From NCBI RefSeq assembly GCF_014137975.1, contig NZ_JACGWZ010000001.1, positions 744,001 to 808,000 of the forward strand: DNA of 64,000 nt, in the 5' to 3' direction. Every line of letters begins with the position of its first letter. Position 1 is the stretch's first letter. Under the pieces are notes generated by a model that saw only the letters and a program-made list of their open reading frames with translations, did no database searches and had not been told where the DNA came from. Origin of the DNA: Halosaccharopolyspora lacisalsi (lineage in GTDB: Bacteria > Actinomycetota > Actinomycetes > Mycobacteriales > Pseudonocardiaceae). A program made the position numbers and the translations under genes. Shown here in pieces: positions 57,201 through 64,000 of this stretch.

Positions 57201-57828
57201 GTACGTCTCGGCGCACCCGTTGGACGGGGCCGAGCGGCTGCTGGCTCCCTACCAGGACACCGGCATCGCCGAGCTGGTCGGCGGGGAGCGTCCCGAGGGC
57301 GGCGGCAAGGAGGGCAAGGACCCGCAGGTCAAGATCGCGGGGATGATCTCGGGGATTCAGCGGCGGATCAACAAGAACGGTCACCCGTGGGCGATCGCCA
57401 CGCTGGAGGACCTGGACGCCAGCGTCGAGGTGCTGTTCTTCCCGAAGGCCTACGAGCTGTTCGCCGACTGCCTGGTCGAGGACACCGCGATCGCGGTCAA
57501 GGGCCGGATCAACGAGCGCGAGGGCACGGTCAGCGTGTTCGCCTCGGACGCGGTTCCGGTGGACATCTCGGCGGCCGAGACCGACCCGGGCACGAGTCCG
57601 GCGTTCGTCATCCGGATGCCGGCCAACAAGGTGGACCGGACGTTGGTCAGCGAGCTCAAGCGCACGCTGCGGGCACACTCCGGCACCGTTCCCGTGCACG
57701 TGAAGTTGCAGGGACCGCGGGGGATCACCCGGTTGGCGCTGTCGAGCGACTACTTCGTGTCCACCGGAAACGGTTTGCAGGGTGAGCTCAAGGGACTGCT
57801 CGGGGCGGGCTGCTTCGACACCGAGTGA
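54229..57828 (+). CDS. dnaE: DNA polymerase III alpha subunit DnaE1
   Basis: The 1199-residue C-family polymerase has an N-terminal PHP domain ([31 protein letters not shown]), the palm Asp motif [17 protein letters not shown], and [17 protein letters not shown]. Fingers residues follow in [14 protein letters not shown], then an OB fold ([17 protein letters not shown]) and the C-terminal domain. It is the replicative polymerase and, in actinobacteria, also a proofreader through its PHP domain. The GTG start has AAAGGAGG upstream. Confidence 0.97.
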   Translation: MAVDPFVHLHVHTEYSMLDGAAKVGALFTEAKRLEMPAVGMTDHGNMYGADEFYQQAKKAGIKPIIGIEAYVAPYSRYHKKPVFWGESKQRSTDESGEGGDVSGAGAYTHMTMLARNSTGLRNLFTLSSRASFEGTYRKPRMDRELISEYAEGIIATTGCPSGEVQTRLRLGQYREALQAASDFRDIFGAENFFLELMDHGLKIEQFVREDLLKIGRELGLKPLATNDSHYVTADQAESHDALLCVQSGKTMHDENRFQLNGNGYYLKSAAEMREYWDGEVDGAADNTLLVADMIESYEDVWSFQDRMPRVTVEEGKTERDALEEEVEHYLESRFPDGVAAEYRERIALEIDVLDTKGYCAYFLVVGDVTRWAKSQGIHVGPGRGSAAGSLLAYILYITNLDPLAHGLIFERFLNPERDSPPDIDLDFDDRRRDEVLQYAVDKYGDDKVAQVITFGKIKTKAALKDAARVHHGQPGFAIADKISKALPAPVAAKDIPLSGITDTQHERYAEAAEVRSLIETDQSVSQIFSTARGLEGLIRNAGVHACAVILSSQPLMGTVPLWKRDDGSVITGWDYPSCEAIGLLKMDFLGLSNLTILGDALQSVRQNYEIEIDLSTLALDDANTYELLARGESLGVFQLEGGGMRELLKRLRPTEFTDIVAANALYRPGPMEVNAHLDYADRKNGRKPVEPIHKELEEPLRDILAETYGLIVYQEQIMAIAQKVANYSLGQADMLRRAMGKKKKEVLDEEYERFHAGMLTNGYTEEAIDALWTTVLPFAGYAFNKSHAAGYALVAYWTAYLKANYPAEYMAALLTSNGDNKDKMAVYLSECRRMGVRVLSPDVNDSRDTFTPVGSDVRFGMTAVRNVGSNVVSSVCRVREEKGRYQSFTDFLDKSETIACNKRVVESLIKAGAFDSLGQTRMALTQHHESAVDAVIGIKRQEALGQFDLFGGGSSEDAESQASPLSHLTFTSEEWPRKQLLSYEREMLGLYVSAHPLDGAERLLAPYQDTGIAELVGGERPEGGGKEGKDPQVKIAGMISGIQRRINKNGHPWAIATLEDLDASVEVLFFPKAYELFADCLVEDTAIAVKGRINEREGTVSVFASDAVPVDISAAETDPGTSPAFVIRMPANKVDRTLVSELKRTLRAHSGTVPVHVKLQGPRGITRLALSSDYFVSTGNGLQGELKGLLGAGCFDTE

Positions 57829-57890
57829 CAGGCGCTCTTAAACGGTGTTCACTGGTGGGGTCGCGTCCCGATCGATTCCGAGAGGCTGCC

Positions 57891-59126
57891 ATGTCCACCA
57901 TCGAGCACACCACGCCCGCCGGACTTCCCGTCCTCGACGACGAGTTCGTGCAGGACCCGCACGTGCGCAACGCGCAGTTGCGCGCCGAGGCCCCCGCGAG
58001 AAAGGTGGTCACCGTCACCGGGATGCCGGTGTGGGTGATCACCCGTTACGCGGAGGCCAGAGCGGTGCTGGCCGACGCTCGTTTCAGCAAGGACTACCGG
58101 GGAATGCGCGCGGCCATGGAGGCGAGCATGAGCTCGGACTCCCCGCGTCCGGGCTTCGACGACGCCGTGCAGGCGCACATGCTCAACATGGACCCGCCGG
58201 ACCACACCCGGTTGCGCAAGTTGGTGGTCAAGGCGTTCACCGCGCGCCGGGTGGAGGCACTGCGCCCGCGGATCGAGGAGATCACCACCGAGCTGCTGGA
58301 GTCGATGGCGGCGAGGGCCGGGGAGGGCGAGGTGGATCTGCTGGACGAATTCGCCTTTCCGCTACCGATCCGGGTGATCTGCGAACTGCTGGGCATTCCC
58401 GAGGATCGCCGCGACGACTTCCGGGAGTGGTCCAACGCGGCGGTGGCGGGACGCGACCCGGAGGCCGCCAGGGTGGCGAGCGAGCAGATGGCGGCCTACC
58501 TCGTCGAACTGGTCGAGCGCAAGCGCCGGGAACCGGCTGACGACCTGCTCACGGGGCTGATCGAGGCCGGCGAGGACACCGACCGGCTCGGCGAGAACGA
58601 GTTGGTCGCGATGGTGTTCCTGCTGCTGATCGCCGGGCACGAGACGACGGTCAACCTCATCGGCAACGGTGTGCTGGCGCTGTTGCGCAACCCCGAGCAG
58701 TTCGCGGCGGTGCGAGCCGACCACGAACGGGTTCCCGGGCTGGTCGAGGAGACCCTGCGCTACGAGGGGCCGGTGAACCTGGCGACGCTGCGCTTCACCT
58801 CCGAGACGGTGGCGGTGGGGGAGGTCGAGATCCCCGAGGGCGAGCTGGTGCTGGTGTCGCTGAGCTCGGCCAACCGCGACGAGGACAAGTACGCCGACGC
58901 CCAGGAGTTCGACGTCGACCGCTCCACGGCCGGGCACCTGGCCTTCGGCCACGGTATCCACTTCTGCGTGGGGGCTCCGCTGGCCCGGCTGGAGGCCCAG
59001 ATCGCGCTGCGCCGGCTGATCGAGCGGTTCCCGGACCTGTCGTTGGCGGTGGGCGACGACGACGTGCGCTGGCGGTTCAGCACCCTGATGCGCGGCCTGG
59101 AGACCCTGCCCGTGCGCCCGGGCTGA
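57891..59126 (+). CDS. cytochrome P450
   Basis: The 411-residue bacterial P450 has the I-helix oxygen motif LLIAGHETTVN, the ExxR pair in EETLRYEGP and the heme-Cys loop AFGHGIHFCVGAPLARLEA. It resembles CYP105/107-type enzymes of actinobacteria, but the substrate cannot be told. The ATG at 57891 has GAGAGG upstream and begins the usual MSTIEHTTPAGLPVLDD region. It follows dnaE by 62 bp and probably has its own promoter. No ferredoxin gene is adjacent. Confidence 0.95.
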   Translation: MSTIEHTTPAGLPVLDDEFVQDPHVRNAQLRAEAPARKVVTVTGMPVWVITRYAEARAVLADARFSKDYRGMRAAMEASMSSDSPRPGFDDAVQAHMLNMDPPDHTRLRKLVVKAFTARRVEALRPRIEEITTELLESMAARAGEGEVDLLDEFAFPLPIRVICELLGIPEDRRDDFREWSNAAVAGRDPEAARVASEQMAAYLVELVERKRREPADDLLTGLIEAGEDTDRLGENELVAMVFLLLIAGHETTVNLIGNGVLALLRNPEQFAAVRADHERVPGLVEETLRYEGPVNLATLRFTSETVAVGEVEIPEGELVLVSLSSANRDEDKYADAQEFDVDRSTAGHLAFGHGIHFCVGAPLARLEAQIALRRLIERFPDLSLAVGDDDVRWRFSTLMRGLETLPVRPG

Positions 59127-59175
59127 TGATGTCTTCTTCTCGGGTCGTCCGGCTCGGATGAGCCTCCGCGTCGTG

Positions 59176-59222
59176 GTGAACGGACCGTTGTGGCGGTGTG
59201 AGTGCCCAAACGGTCCGTTCAC
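59176..59222. repeat. interspersed palindromic repeat, copy 2
   Basis: A 47-bp element differing from 31357-31403 at one base (G instead of T at the end of the left arm). It lies 49 bp after the P450 stop. Its arms pair over 14 bp and could form a terminator. Confidence 0.85.
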
Positions 59223-59341
59223 CCTTTGAGACGGCGGTCCGGGCCCTGACGACGACCCGGCCGGAAACCTCGATGAGAGGCTCGGCCGAGCGTCGGTGTA
59301 CCACACCTGTGGGCTGATCGTCACGGGTAGGGTCACCGGTT

Positions 59342-60121
59342 GTGCGTCACAGTCAGGAGTTCTCCCGCAGATCCGCCCGCGCGATCCCCCTGCTCGCTCT
59401 GGTCTTCGGGGTGCTGCCCCTGGTGACGGTGGTGTCCGTGGGGTGGCAGCAGGTGTCGTGGTCCGTTGGTCCGGGCTACGAGGTCCTCCTCGATCCGGGG
59501 ATGATCGTCCCGCCCCTGACGGTCCTCGCCGTCGTGGGATACGCGTGGGCGCAGCGTCACCGTCCGGGCCGCTGGGCCGGCCCCTCGGTGTTCGTCGGTC
59601 TGTTCGCCGGGGGAATGTGGGGGCCGCACGTCGACGTCCTCCCGCTGGAGTACGCCACGTACCAGACACCGATCGCCGTGGTCGGCGGCGCGATCATCGC
59701 GAACCGCCTCGCGGCCTGGGCGCGCCGGATCCTGGTGAAACCGCTGACCCCGGAGTTGGCCGACAGTCCGCTGGAGCTGCCCGTGGTGGCACGTGGCTGC
59801 GAGCGTGCCACGTTCTACCTCGGCACCGAGGTGCTGTCGGTGCGGGTACTGCGGGTGCGGAGCGACGGCCAGCGCCATCACGACGACCGGATTCCCCTCG
59901 CGGAGATCACTTCGGCGCGACGCGTCGATCTCCTGGGTGGAGAACCCCTGGTCGCGCCCCGCCCGGAGAACGCGCTGATCCCGGCGGCGACGGCAGGTCC
60001 CGCCGTGACGGTGACGGCGGGCTCGCGCGAGTGGATCATTCCCCTCGACGGCGGTGACGTCGACGCCGCGGTCGCGATTCTGCGACGCCGCGTCACCAGG
60101 GAAACGACGACCGTGCGGTGA
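59342..60121 (+). CDS. hypothetical membrane protein
   Basis: The 259-residue protein has about four hydrophobic segments in the first 125 residues and a soluble C-terminal half with DRIPLAEITSARRVDLLGG and SREWIIPLDGGDVDAAVAIL. The latter layout resembles PH-like or other small beta domains, but no family is recognised. The GTG start lacks a strong ribosome site. Convergent with aftA. Confidence 0.65.
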   Translation: MRHSQEFSRRSARAIPLLALVFGVLPLVTVVSVGWQQVSWSVGPGYEVLLDPGMIVPPLTVLAVVGYAWAQRHRPGRWAGPSVFVGLFAGGMWGPHVDVLPLEYATYQTPIAVVGGAIIANRLAAWARRILVKPLTPELADSPLELPVVARGCERATFYLGTEVLSVRVLRVRSDGQRHHDDRIPLAEITSARRVDLLGGEPLVAPRPENALIPAATAGPAVTVTAGSREWIIPLDGGDVDAAVAILRRRVTRETTTVR

Positions 60122-60146
60122 CGGCGTGGCCCCGCACCGTCACCGC
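60115..60146. terminator. bidirectional terminator before aftA end
   Basis: A 10-bp stem (GCGGTGACGG / CCGTCACCGC) with a 12-base loop spans the 18-bp gap between two convergent genes. Confidence 0.6.
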
Positions 60147-62134
60147 CGGGCGATGACGGTGTAGGGACCGACCTCGCGTTGGACGAAGGCGGGGGAGTCG
60201 AAGACCTTCGGAGCGAAGGAGACCGTGTAGTCGCGGACGTTGGGCTGCTGCGGGAAGGCGTCGGCCTTGAGGTTCAGCGTCAGCTCGTCGGAGTTCCGCG
60301 CGGGTCGGTTGGTCCCCTCCGAGTCCTCGGTGGACTTCGGCGTGTTGCGCAGCACGAACACGTTCGGTGGGGGGAACTCGCCGTGCTCCAGCATCCGCAG
60401 CAGTTCCCGGCTGTCGTCGGCGTCGGCCCACCGGTGGATGGCGGCCGCACGCTGCTCGTAGTCGGCCAGCGGATTGGCGTAGTGCGGTGTCTCCTGCTGG
60501 AAACCCAGGTACGGGTGGAACGACATGAGCGTGTAGTTGGTGCTCAGCACGATGTCGTCGCTGGGTTCGCCGCCGGTCAGCGTCGAGATGGTGCCGGTCA
60601 GCTCGTCCAGCCACGCACCCGGCTGCTCCGGATCCCGTTGGCCCTTGGCGTTGGCACCGGTGGGGTAGTAGTCGGTGTAGGCCTTCTTGGCGGCCGAGGC
60701 CATCGTGTCGCCGATGGTCATCTGGGTCAGGCTGACCGCCCCGATCAACCCCAGCGCGCAGGCCACCACGGTGGTCCGCGCGGCGTGGTGCGCGGTGAGC
60801 CGCTGCCGCAGGTGGGCGATCAGCTCCAGCAGTCCGAGCACTCCGGCCACGGCCAGCACCGCGCCGAGGATCACCTCGAGCCGGAACGCCAGCAACGTCG
60901 TCTCGGCCATCAGCGCCAGCGTGGACAGGCCGAACCAGCAGTAGATCCCGGCCACGACCGTGAGCATCGCGGTGGCGATCCGGTCGCCGCGGCAGCGCAG
61001 CAGCAGCCAGATCAGCCCCGCCAGGCACAGCGCCCCGAAGGCGTTGGCCTCGGTCATCGGCAACGGCAGCAGGGCGCTGGACTCGGGGAGGTAGTGCTGG
61101 GCGGCACTCCTGTGCAGGAAGCCACCCGCGAGCAGGAACGGTGTCCACACCAGGAGCGCGATCAGTCCGCTGACCACGCCGATCGGCAACAACCGCAGGA
61201 ACAGTCGCCTGGCCGTCGCCCCGGCCCGGTGCCCCTCGCGGACCCGCAGGACGCCGATGACCACCGCCATCGTCACGGTCAGCAGCACGGCGAATCCGAA
61301 GTGCAGGGTGTAGGTGACGGCGGCGAACCCGACGAAGCAGCCGATCCCGATCAGCGCCCCGCGCGGAGCCGGGGCCTCGCGGCGCAGCGTGTACCACGTC
61401 AGCACGGCGACCGGAGGCAGCCAGGCCGCCGAGGGCCACGCGTAGGGCTCCATGATGCCGTGCAGCATCATGCCCCCGGACAGCGTCGTGACCAGCGCGG
61501 CGAGCAACGCCGTCCGCCGCCGCAGCAGGATGCTCCACAGGGTGAAGGCGACCACGGCGGTCACCGCGATCCAGGTCAGCGCGTAAGGCTTGTAGGCGGC
61601 CCAACCCTGCCAGCCGATGAGGTTGGCGAAACGTCCACCGAGCCAGAACCAGCCGGCCGGGTAGTACGGCGCGGTGTCGGGGTAGTTCATGTCGGCCAGC
61701 CCCAGCGTGGAGGCCATCCGGGTCATGTACTGCATCCGGAACCCGTTGTCGACCGACGATCCGCCGTAGTAGAAGCGGCTGCCCTGCAGCGGAACGGCCA
61801 GGGCGAGCGTGGTGAACGCCGTCAGGGACACCCACGCGCTCACGACGCGCCAGGACCTGCGCCAGTACCGGCGGCCGAAGGCCAGCACTGCGAACACGGC
61901 CACCAGCACCGCGGTGCTGCCGAGCACGGCCAGTGCTTCGGGAGCGAAGCTGGGCTCGCTGATGCCCAGGTGCACGACGAGGAACTGCAGCACGAGGCTG
62001 AGCACGGCGGCGACGGCGGAGCCGAGCAGCAACTCGGCGACGAGGCTGCGCGGTCTCAGCCGGATGGTCGGTTCCTGACGAGGTTCGTCGGCCGGTTGGC
62101 CGGTCGGCGTCGGGCGCGGCAAGATTCCCACCAC
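60140..62134 (-). CDS. aftA: galactan 5-O-arabinofuranosyltransferase AftA
   Basis: The 664-residue GT-C-type membrane protein has about 11-13 membrane helices. The first extracytoplasmic loop carries SVDNGFRMQYMTRMAS and APYYPAGWFWLGGR, the AftA pattern. The C-terminal part is a soluble extracytoplasmic domain. AftA primes the galactan with the first arabinofuranose residues of arabinogalactan, using decaprenyl-phospho-arabinose. The start is one of two adjacent GTG codons (62134 or 62131); upstream sequence in this frame is not credible. It is divergent from the DUF2567 gene. Confidence 0.85.
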   Translation of the reverse strand: MVGILPRPTPTGQPADEPRQEPTIRLRPRSLVAELLLGSAVAAVLSLVLQFLVVHLGISEPSFAPEALAVLGSTAVLVAVFAVLAFGRRYWRRSWRVVSAWVSLTAFTTLALAVPLQGSRFYYGGSSVDNGFRMQYMTRMASTLGLADMNYPDTAPYYPAGWFWLGGRFANLIGWQGWAAYKPYALTWIAVTAVVAFTLWSILLRRRTALLAALVTTLSGGMMLHGIMEPYAWPSAAWLPPVAVLTWYTLRREAPAPRGALIGIGCFVGFAAVTYTLHFGFAVLLTVTMAVVIGVLRVREGHRAGATARRLFLRLLPIGVVSGLIALLVWTPFLLAGGFLHRSAAQHYLPESSALLPLPMTEANAFGALCLAGLIWLLLRCRGDRIATAMLTVVAGIYCWFGLSTLALMAETTLLAFRLEVILGAVLAVAGVLGLLELIAHLRQRLTAHHAARTTVVACALGLIGAVSLTQMTIGDTMASAAKKAYTDYYPTGANAKGQRDPEQPGAWLDELTGTISTLTGGEPSDDIVLSTNYTLMSFHPYLGFQQETPHYANPLADYEQRAAAIHRWADADDSRELLRMLEHGEFPPPNVFVLRNTPKSTEDSEGTNRPARNSDELTLNLKADAFPQQPNVRDYTVSFAPKVFDSPAFVQREVGPYTVIARR

Positions 62135-62333
62135 TTCGCTTGTCCTTCGGCGGTGGATGACAACGGGCGAACGCAGAATAGTTGATGTGTCCCGAGCCAC
62201 CGGATACCGAGGTCGCGATGGGCGTTGCGCTGCGGTTCCCGGTGAGATCGTGCTGGCGCGGAAACTTCGCCCCCGCGTGGAACTGTAGGCTACGGGCGAC
62301 AGGCGTCGTCGTTCGCAGCGCGGGAGGTCACGG

Positions 62334-62945
62334 GTGCCGGAGGGACCGGTCGAGGCGCACGAGGGCCGCGACACCCCGCCGCAGGTGGCCGGTTCGGGGG
62401 ACGGTACCGCTGCGCCCGCGTTCTGGTCCAGGCAGACTCCTCGCGTGGTGGTCAAGGCGGATCTGTTGCCTGCGCTGATCGCGCTGGTGTCGGTGTCACT
62501 GCTCGGAGTGCCGCTCGGGTGGCTGTGGTCGCGGCTGGCGCCGGCGCACGCCAGCGTGCTGACCAGTGGCGGCGAGCTGTCGATGATGCCGGTGGAGAGC
62601 TATCACCGGTTCGACGCGCTGGCGGTGTTCCTGCTGATCACCGCCTCGGCCGGGGTGCTGCTCGGGGCGTTGCTGTGGCTGGTGCGCTCCCGGCGCGGGC
62701 CGGTGGTGCTGGTGGCGGGCGTGCTCGGTTCCCTGGCGTGCGCGTGGCTGGCGAGCAAGCTGGGGACGATGTTCGCCGGCGGTCTCCATCCGATGCCGGC
62801 AGAGCCGCAGGTGGGCGAGCTCATCACGATGCCGCCGGAGATCGACACTCCGTCCGCGGTCCTGCTCCAGCCCTTCGCCCTGGCGCTGGTCTACGGTCTC
62901 GCGACGTCGTGGAACGCCCTCGACGACCTCGGCCGCCGCGAGTGA
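62334..62945 (+). CDS. DUF2567-like membrane protein
   Basis: The 203-residue protein has four hydrophobic segments (about residues 44-67, 94-116, 122-142 and 176-193) with an extracytoplasmic loop after the first (ASVLTSGGELSMMPVESYHRFDALAVF). The layout matches actinobacterial DUF2567 proteins of unknown function. The GTG start has GGGAGG 6 bases upstream. A hairpin at its stop codon separates it from the convergent 72-residue gene. Confidence 0.75.
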   Translation: MPEGPVEAHEGRDTPPQVAGSGDGTAAPAFWSRQTPRVVVKADLLPALIALVSVSLLGVPLGWLWSRLAPAHASVLTSGGELSMMPVESYHRFDALAVFLLITASAGVLLGALLWLVRSRRGPVVLVAGVLGSLACAWLASKLGTMFAGGLHPMPAEPQVGELITMPPEIDTPSAVLLQPFALALVYGLATSWNALDDLGRRE

Positions 62946-62974
62946 GCGGCCCGCCCCGCTCGGGGCAGGCCGCT
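62945..62974. terminator. bidirectional terminator hairpin
   Basis: AGCGGCC / GGCCGCT arms (62945-62951 and 62968-62974), continued by GCCCCG / CGGGGC inside, lie between two convergent stop codons. Confidence 0.65.
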
Positions 62975-62984
62975 CGATGAGACG

Positions 62985-63203
62985 TCACTCCGGTACGAGT
63001 TCCTCCCGCCTACGCCGGGCGCGGAGTTCGCCCAGGGCTTCGGTGCACCGATCGGCCAGCACCGTCAGGCCCCGTTCGGTGGCCAGTATCTCGAAGCCGG
63101 AACCGCGCCCGCCCAGGTCGAGCTCCACCTCGTCCCTGAGCACCGTGTACTCGACGGGTTCGTCGTCGAGGCCGACCCAGGTCCCCATCTCGAGCTTGCT
63201 CAT
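62985..63203 (-). CDS. small hypothetical protein
   Basis: The 72-residue soluble protein starts MSKLEMGTWVGLDDEPVEYT and has a short Arg-rich C-terminus (RARRRREE). A strong ribosome site (GGAAGGGGAAG) fixes the ATG at 63203. It is divergent from an XRE/DUF5753 regulator, a setting in which actinobacteria often encode a small partner protein. No DUF397 match is evident. Function unknown. Confidence 0.7.
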   Translation of the reverse strand: MSKLEMGTWVGLDDEPVEYTVLRDEVELDLGGRGSGFEILATERGLTVLADRCTEALGELRARRRREELVPE

Positions 63204-63289
63204 GGTCTTCCCCTTCCTGCGAGACCGCCTGATCAGCGCCCTGCCGATGACGGTACGCTCTGTGTGATCGACAACACCAAGCGTAAGTT

Positions 63290-63308
63290 TGTACAAGTCG
63301 GGTGTACA
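63290..63308. promoter_or_regulatory. TGTACA repeats between divergent genes
   Basis: TGTACA occurs at 63290-63295 and 63303-63308, 13 bp apart, in the 144-bp divergent promoter region; the first copy lies in a TTGTACAA palindrome. It may be an operator for the adjacent XRE regulator. Confidence 0.45.
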
Positions 63309-63347
63309 GAACACGTTCGGGTGAGCGCGTCCGAGGTGGAGGATTCG

Positions 63348-64000
63348 GTGTCCCAGCAGTTACCAGCACCAGTGACGAAGATCGTGCTCGGTCACGAGCT
63401 GAAGCGGCAGCGGTGCGATGCCGGACTGACTCAGCAGGATGCTTCCGAAATCTTGGGCTGCACGCAGCAGAAGATCGATTACTTGGAAAGCGGCGGCGGA
63501 GTAAAGCCGCTTGAGCTCAATGCGCTTCTCGAGCGCTACGGCGCGAGTGAGACCGAGCGTTCCTACGCACTTGACCTGCATTCGGAGAGTAACAAGCGCT
63601 CCAGGCGCGGTGCCTTCCGCTTGAGGTTCCAACGACACATGCGGTTGCTCGTGGACATGGAACCGACGTGCCAGCGCTATCGTTGCTATAGGACCATGGT
63701 CGTGCCGGGGATCTTGCAGACCGAGGACTACATGCGCACGCTCTTCCGCGCGTGGCGTCCTTCGCCAGCGCAGGAGCAGATCGACCGGGACACCGGCGAT
63801 CGACTTGCTCGCCAGAGCGTGCTGGACAACGAGGATCAGCAGTTCTGGTTCATCCTCGACGAAGCGGCGTTGCGCAGGGTAGCGGGCAACTCGGCGGTTG
63901 CGGAGGCGCAGATCGCCAAGCTCATCGAGGTACTGGACCGTCCGAACGTCGAGCTCCAGGTCGTGCCGTTCAGCACCGGGTACTACATGGGGCAGTCGCA
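63348..64000 (+). CDS. XRE family regulator with DUF5753 domain (cut by window end)
   Basis: At least 217 residues are visible: an N-terminal HTH (LGHELKRQRCDAGLTQQDAS, CTQQKIDYLESG) and then a DUF5753-type domain with VVPGILQTEDYMRTLF, FILDEAALRR and VELQVVPFSTGYY. The reading frame is open to the last base, so the gene is partial. The GTG at 63348 has GGAGG 5 bases upstream; a GTG at 63321 in the same frame is an alternative. Such regulators are abundant in Streptomyces and relatives and often pair with a small adjacent gene. Confidence 0.9.
   Translation, partial: MSQQLPAPVTKIVLGHELKRQRCDAGLTQQDASEILGCTQQKIDYLESGGGVKPLELNALLERYGASETERSYALDLHSESNKRSRRGAFRLRFQRHMRLLVDMEPTCQRYRCYRTMVVPGILQTEDYMRTLFRAWRPSPAQEQIDRDTGDRLARQSVLDNEDQQFWFILDEAALRRVAGNSAVAEAQIAKLIEVLDRPNVELQVVPFSTGYYMGQS

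Noticed and set aside
54112-57699. Minus-strand open frame of 1195 residues opposite dnaE
   Set aside because: Antisense shadow of dnaE; the composition mirrors the codon bias of the real gene.
1-64000. tRNA, rRNA, CRISPR arrays or replication origin
   Set aside because: I looked for characteristic tRNA arms, rRNA segments, spacer-repeat arrays and DnaA-box clusters and saw none I could support by eye.

Overview
The window is high-GC actinobacterial DNA. Three things place it in the Mycobacteriales/Pseudonocardiales lineage: an actinobacterial division and cell-wall (dcw) cluster with ftsZ, sepF and wag31, an AftA-type arabinogalactan arabinosyltransferase, and a MurE with the DNPR motif of meso-DAP-adding enzymes. 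A Pseudonocardiaceae or Actinopolysporaceae genus fits best, but the genus cannot be fixed from this sequence alone.

Layout. 1-5070: a DUF3040 membrane protein, then a minus-strand moxR / DUF58 / transglutaminase operon. 5071-27242: the dcw cluster on the plus strand (mraZ, rsmH, ftsL, ftsI, osmC, murE, murF, mraY, murD, ftsW, murG, murC, ftsQ, ftsZ, pgeF, yggS, sepF, yggT, wag31). Many genes overlap by 4 bp, and an osmC gene sits between ftsI and murE. Four GTGG repeats with a 10-bp period overlap the mraZ promoter and look like the MraZ operator. 27319-35653: a small membrane protein, ileS behind a T-box riboswitch, a SnoaL-like gene, gnd, a frameshifted antitoxin relic, lspA and rluD. 35753-38500: an acidic hypothetical protein and a NarL-type two-component system.

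38464-50537 is the accessory part. A 12,074-bp Tn3-family transposon with 39-bp terminal inverted repeats and a GAGGC target duplication sits in the last codons of the response-regulator gene. Its transposase gene is split by a second Tn3-family transposon of 5,171 bp (42-bp inverted repeats, GAGAT duplication). Removing the inner element and one GAGAT restores a single reading frame. The restored outer transposase still lacks about 130 residues holding two catalytic aspartates. The inner element has a complete transposase, a divergent TetR/hydrolase pair with an operator, and a resolvase without its catalytic N-terminus. The outer element carries an MmyB-type regulator, an aldo-keto reductase, an NmrA-like protein and a tyrosine recombinase beside a candidate recombination site.

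50543-64000 returns to ordinary chromosome: uppP with two DedA-family genes, an AsnC-like HTH protein, dnaE1, a cytochrome P450, a membrane protein, aftA, a DUF2567 protein, and a DUF5753-type XRE regulator (cut by the window end) divergent from a 72-residue protein.

Most of the window makes, builds or divides the cell wall: precursor synthesis (Mur enzymes, MraY, UppP), septal polymerisation (FtsW, FtsI), the Z-ring (FtsZ, SepF), polar growth (Wag31), lipoprotein maturation (LspA) and arabinan priming (AftA). I found no convincing wholly new multi-gene system. The least ordinary features are the nested transposons and their cargo, the damaged two-component system they abut, the T-box, and the structured leader upstream of ftsZ.
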